A stretch of 6,812 bases of DNA from the NCBI GenBank assembly GCA_018263365.1, contig JAANXI010000058.1, positions 1 through 6,812 of the forward strand. The letters are read 5' to 3'. Positions 6,380 through 6,812 of this stretch are shown in pieces. Each line of letters starts with the position of its first letter. Within the stretch, counting starts at the first letter, position 1. A model generated the notes under the pieces. The model ran no database searches and was not told where the DNA came from. It worked only from the letters and a program-made list of their open reading frames with translations. The position numbers were made by a program, and so were the translations under genes. This DNA is from Fidelibacterota bacterium (lineage in GTDB: Bacteria > Fidelibacterota > JAANXI01).

Positions 6380-6812
6380 CGATCTCCTCAACATCGTAGA
6401 CTCGCGTGGAGCCGGATATTTCGTGCTCATCGATCCGGATGCCAAAGAACCGGACGAACTTCAGGCGTTTACCGAACAGATATTGCGTTCCGGTGCAGAT
6501 GCCATCCTGGTGGGCGGCAGTCTGCTTATCCACGCGCAATACGACGAGAAGATTCAACTCATTAAGCAGCACGCCTCAGTTCCGGTGATTTTGTTCCCTG
6601 GTTCACTGCGCCAGCTGAGCGCTCATGCTGATGCGCTCCTGTACCTGTCGTTGATCAGCGGCAGGAAACCGAATTATCTCATCAATGACCAGGTGCTGTC
6701 CGCCCCGATGATCAAAAAGTTGAACCTGGAGCCGATCTCCACCGGATATATGCTTATGGAATCCGGCCGGACGACCACCGCCCAGTTTATGAGCAATACT
6801 CAACCCATTCCG
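6369..6812 (+). CDS. Geranylgeranylglyceryl/heptaprenylglyceryl phosphate synthase family protein, 3'-truncated by the window edge
   Basis: Proteins of this TIM-barrel family (archaeal GGGP synthase, bacterial PcrB) join a polyprenyl diphosphate to sn-glycerol-1-phosphate, making the first ether bond of archaeal-type lipids. The 148 visible residues show AGYFVLIDPD (15-24, magnesium-binding aspartates), LVGGSLL (47-53, phosphate loop), VILFPGSLRQLS (73-84), LLYLSLISGRKPNYLI (90-105), PISTGYMLMESG (122-133, with the conserved Tyr and Glu) and FMSNTQPIP at the window end. Members are about 230-260 residues, so roughly 40% is missing. No in-frame ATG lies near the start; after the in-frame TAA at 6348-6350 the first usable codon is TTG at 6369, giving MIYDDLLNIV, which fits the family start. 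GGGAG at 6353-6357 is 11 bases upstream of it. The motifs look closest to the branch shared by Bacteroidota-like bacteria and archaea. Chain length of the prenyl substrate cannot be told. The gene begins 18 bases after gcvPA. Confidence 0.88.
   Translation, partial: MIYDDLLNIVDSRGAGYFVLIDPDAKEPDELQAFTEQILRSGADAILVGGSLLIHAQYDEKIQLIKQHASVPVILFPGSLRQLSAHADALLYLSLISGRKPNYLINDQVLSAPMIKKLNLEPISTGYMLMESGRTTTAQFMSNTQPIP

Noticed and set aside
6406..6588. 60-codon + strand ATG open frame near the window end
   Set aside because: It lies out of frame within the pcrB-like gene, whose own frame is open from 6369 to the end and carries clear family motifs.

Overview
The window is a compact bacterial chromosomal stretch with every gene on the + strand. 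In order it holds the 3' part of hutI (imidazolonepropionase), a small exported tetratricopeptide-repeat (TPR) protein, efp (elongation factor P), accB and accC (biotin carboxyl carrier protein and biotin carboxylase), gcvH and gcvPA (glycine cleavage H protein and P-protein subunit 1), and the 5' part of a gene of the PcrB/geranylgeranylglyceryl-phosphate synthase family. The first and last genes run off the window. I saw no RNA genes, mobile elements, CRISPR arrays or frameshifts.

Organism: base composition looks balanced, near 50% GC in the genes and AT-rich in the one larger gap. The final gene reads like the ether-lipid synthase branch found in Bacteroidota and relatives (key segments LIDPD, LFPGS, YLSLISGR and TGYMLMESG). 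Together with the two-subunit P protein and a TTTG-N20-TAATTTTT element upstream of efp that resembles a Bacteroidota-type promoter, this suggests a member of the FCB group (Bacteroidota, Calditrichota, Marinimicrobia or similar). This is an inference from motifs only, and the phylum is not settled.

Layout: bases 2-1144 are hutI, and 33 bases later comes the TPR gene (1178-1894). A 170-base AT-rich gap (1895-2064) carries an imperfect inverted repeat overlapping a candidate promoter. From 2065 to the end, six genes follow with gaps of only about 17-38 bases, so they probably form one transcript: efp-accB-accC-gcvH-gcvPA-pcrB-like.

How the genes fit together: AccB and AccC make carboxybiotin, the first half-reaction of acetyl-CoA carboxylase; the carboxyltransferase genes accA and accD are not in this window. 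GcvH and GcvPA are part of the glycine cleavage system; gcvPB and gcvT are not seen. The pcrB-like product would join a polyprenyl diphosphate to glycerol-1-phosphate, the first ether bond of an archaeal-type lipid. Three consecutive small proteins (EF-P, AccB, GcvH) each depend on a modified lysine or are likely to. HutI belongs to histidine degradation and is probably a separate unit. The point most worth a second look is the ether-lipid-type synthase at the end of a bacterial housekeeping operon. The rest is well-known biology in a moderately unusual arrangement.
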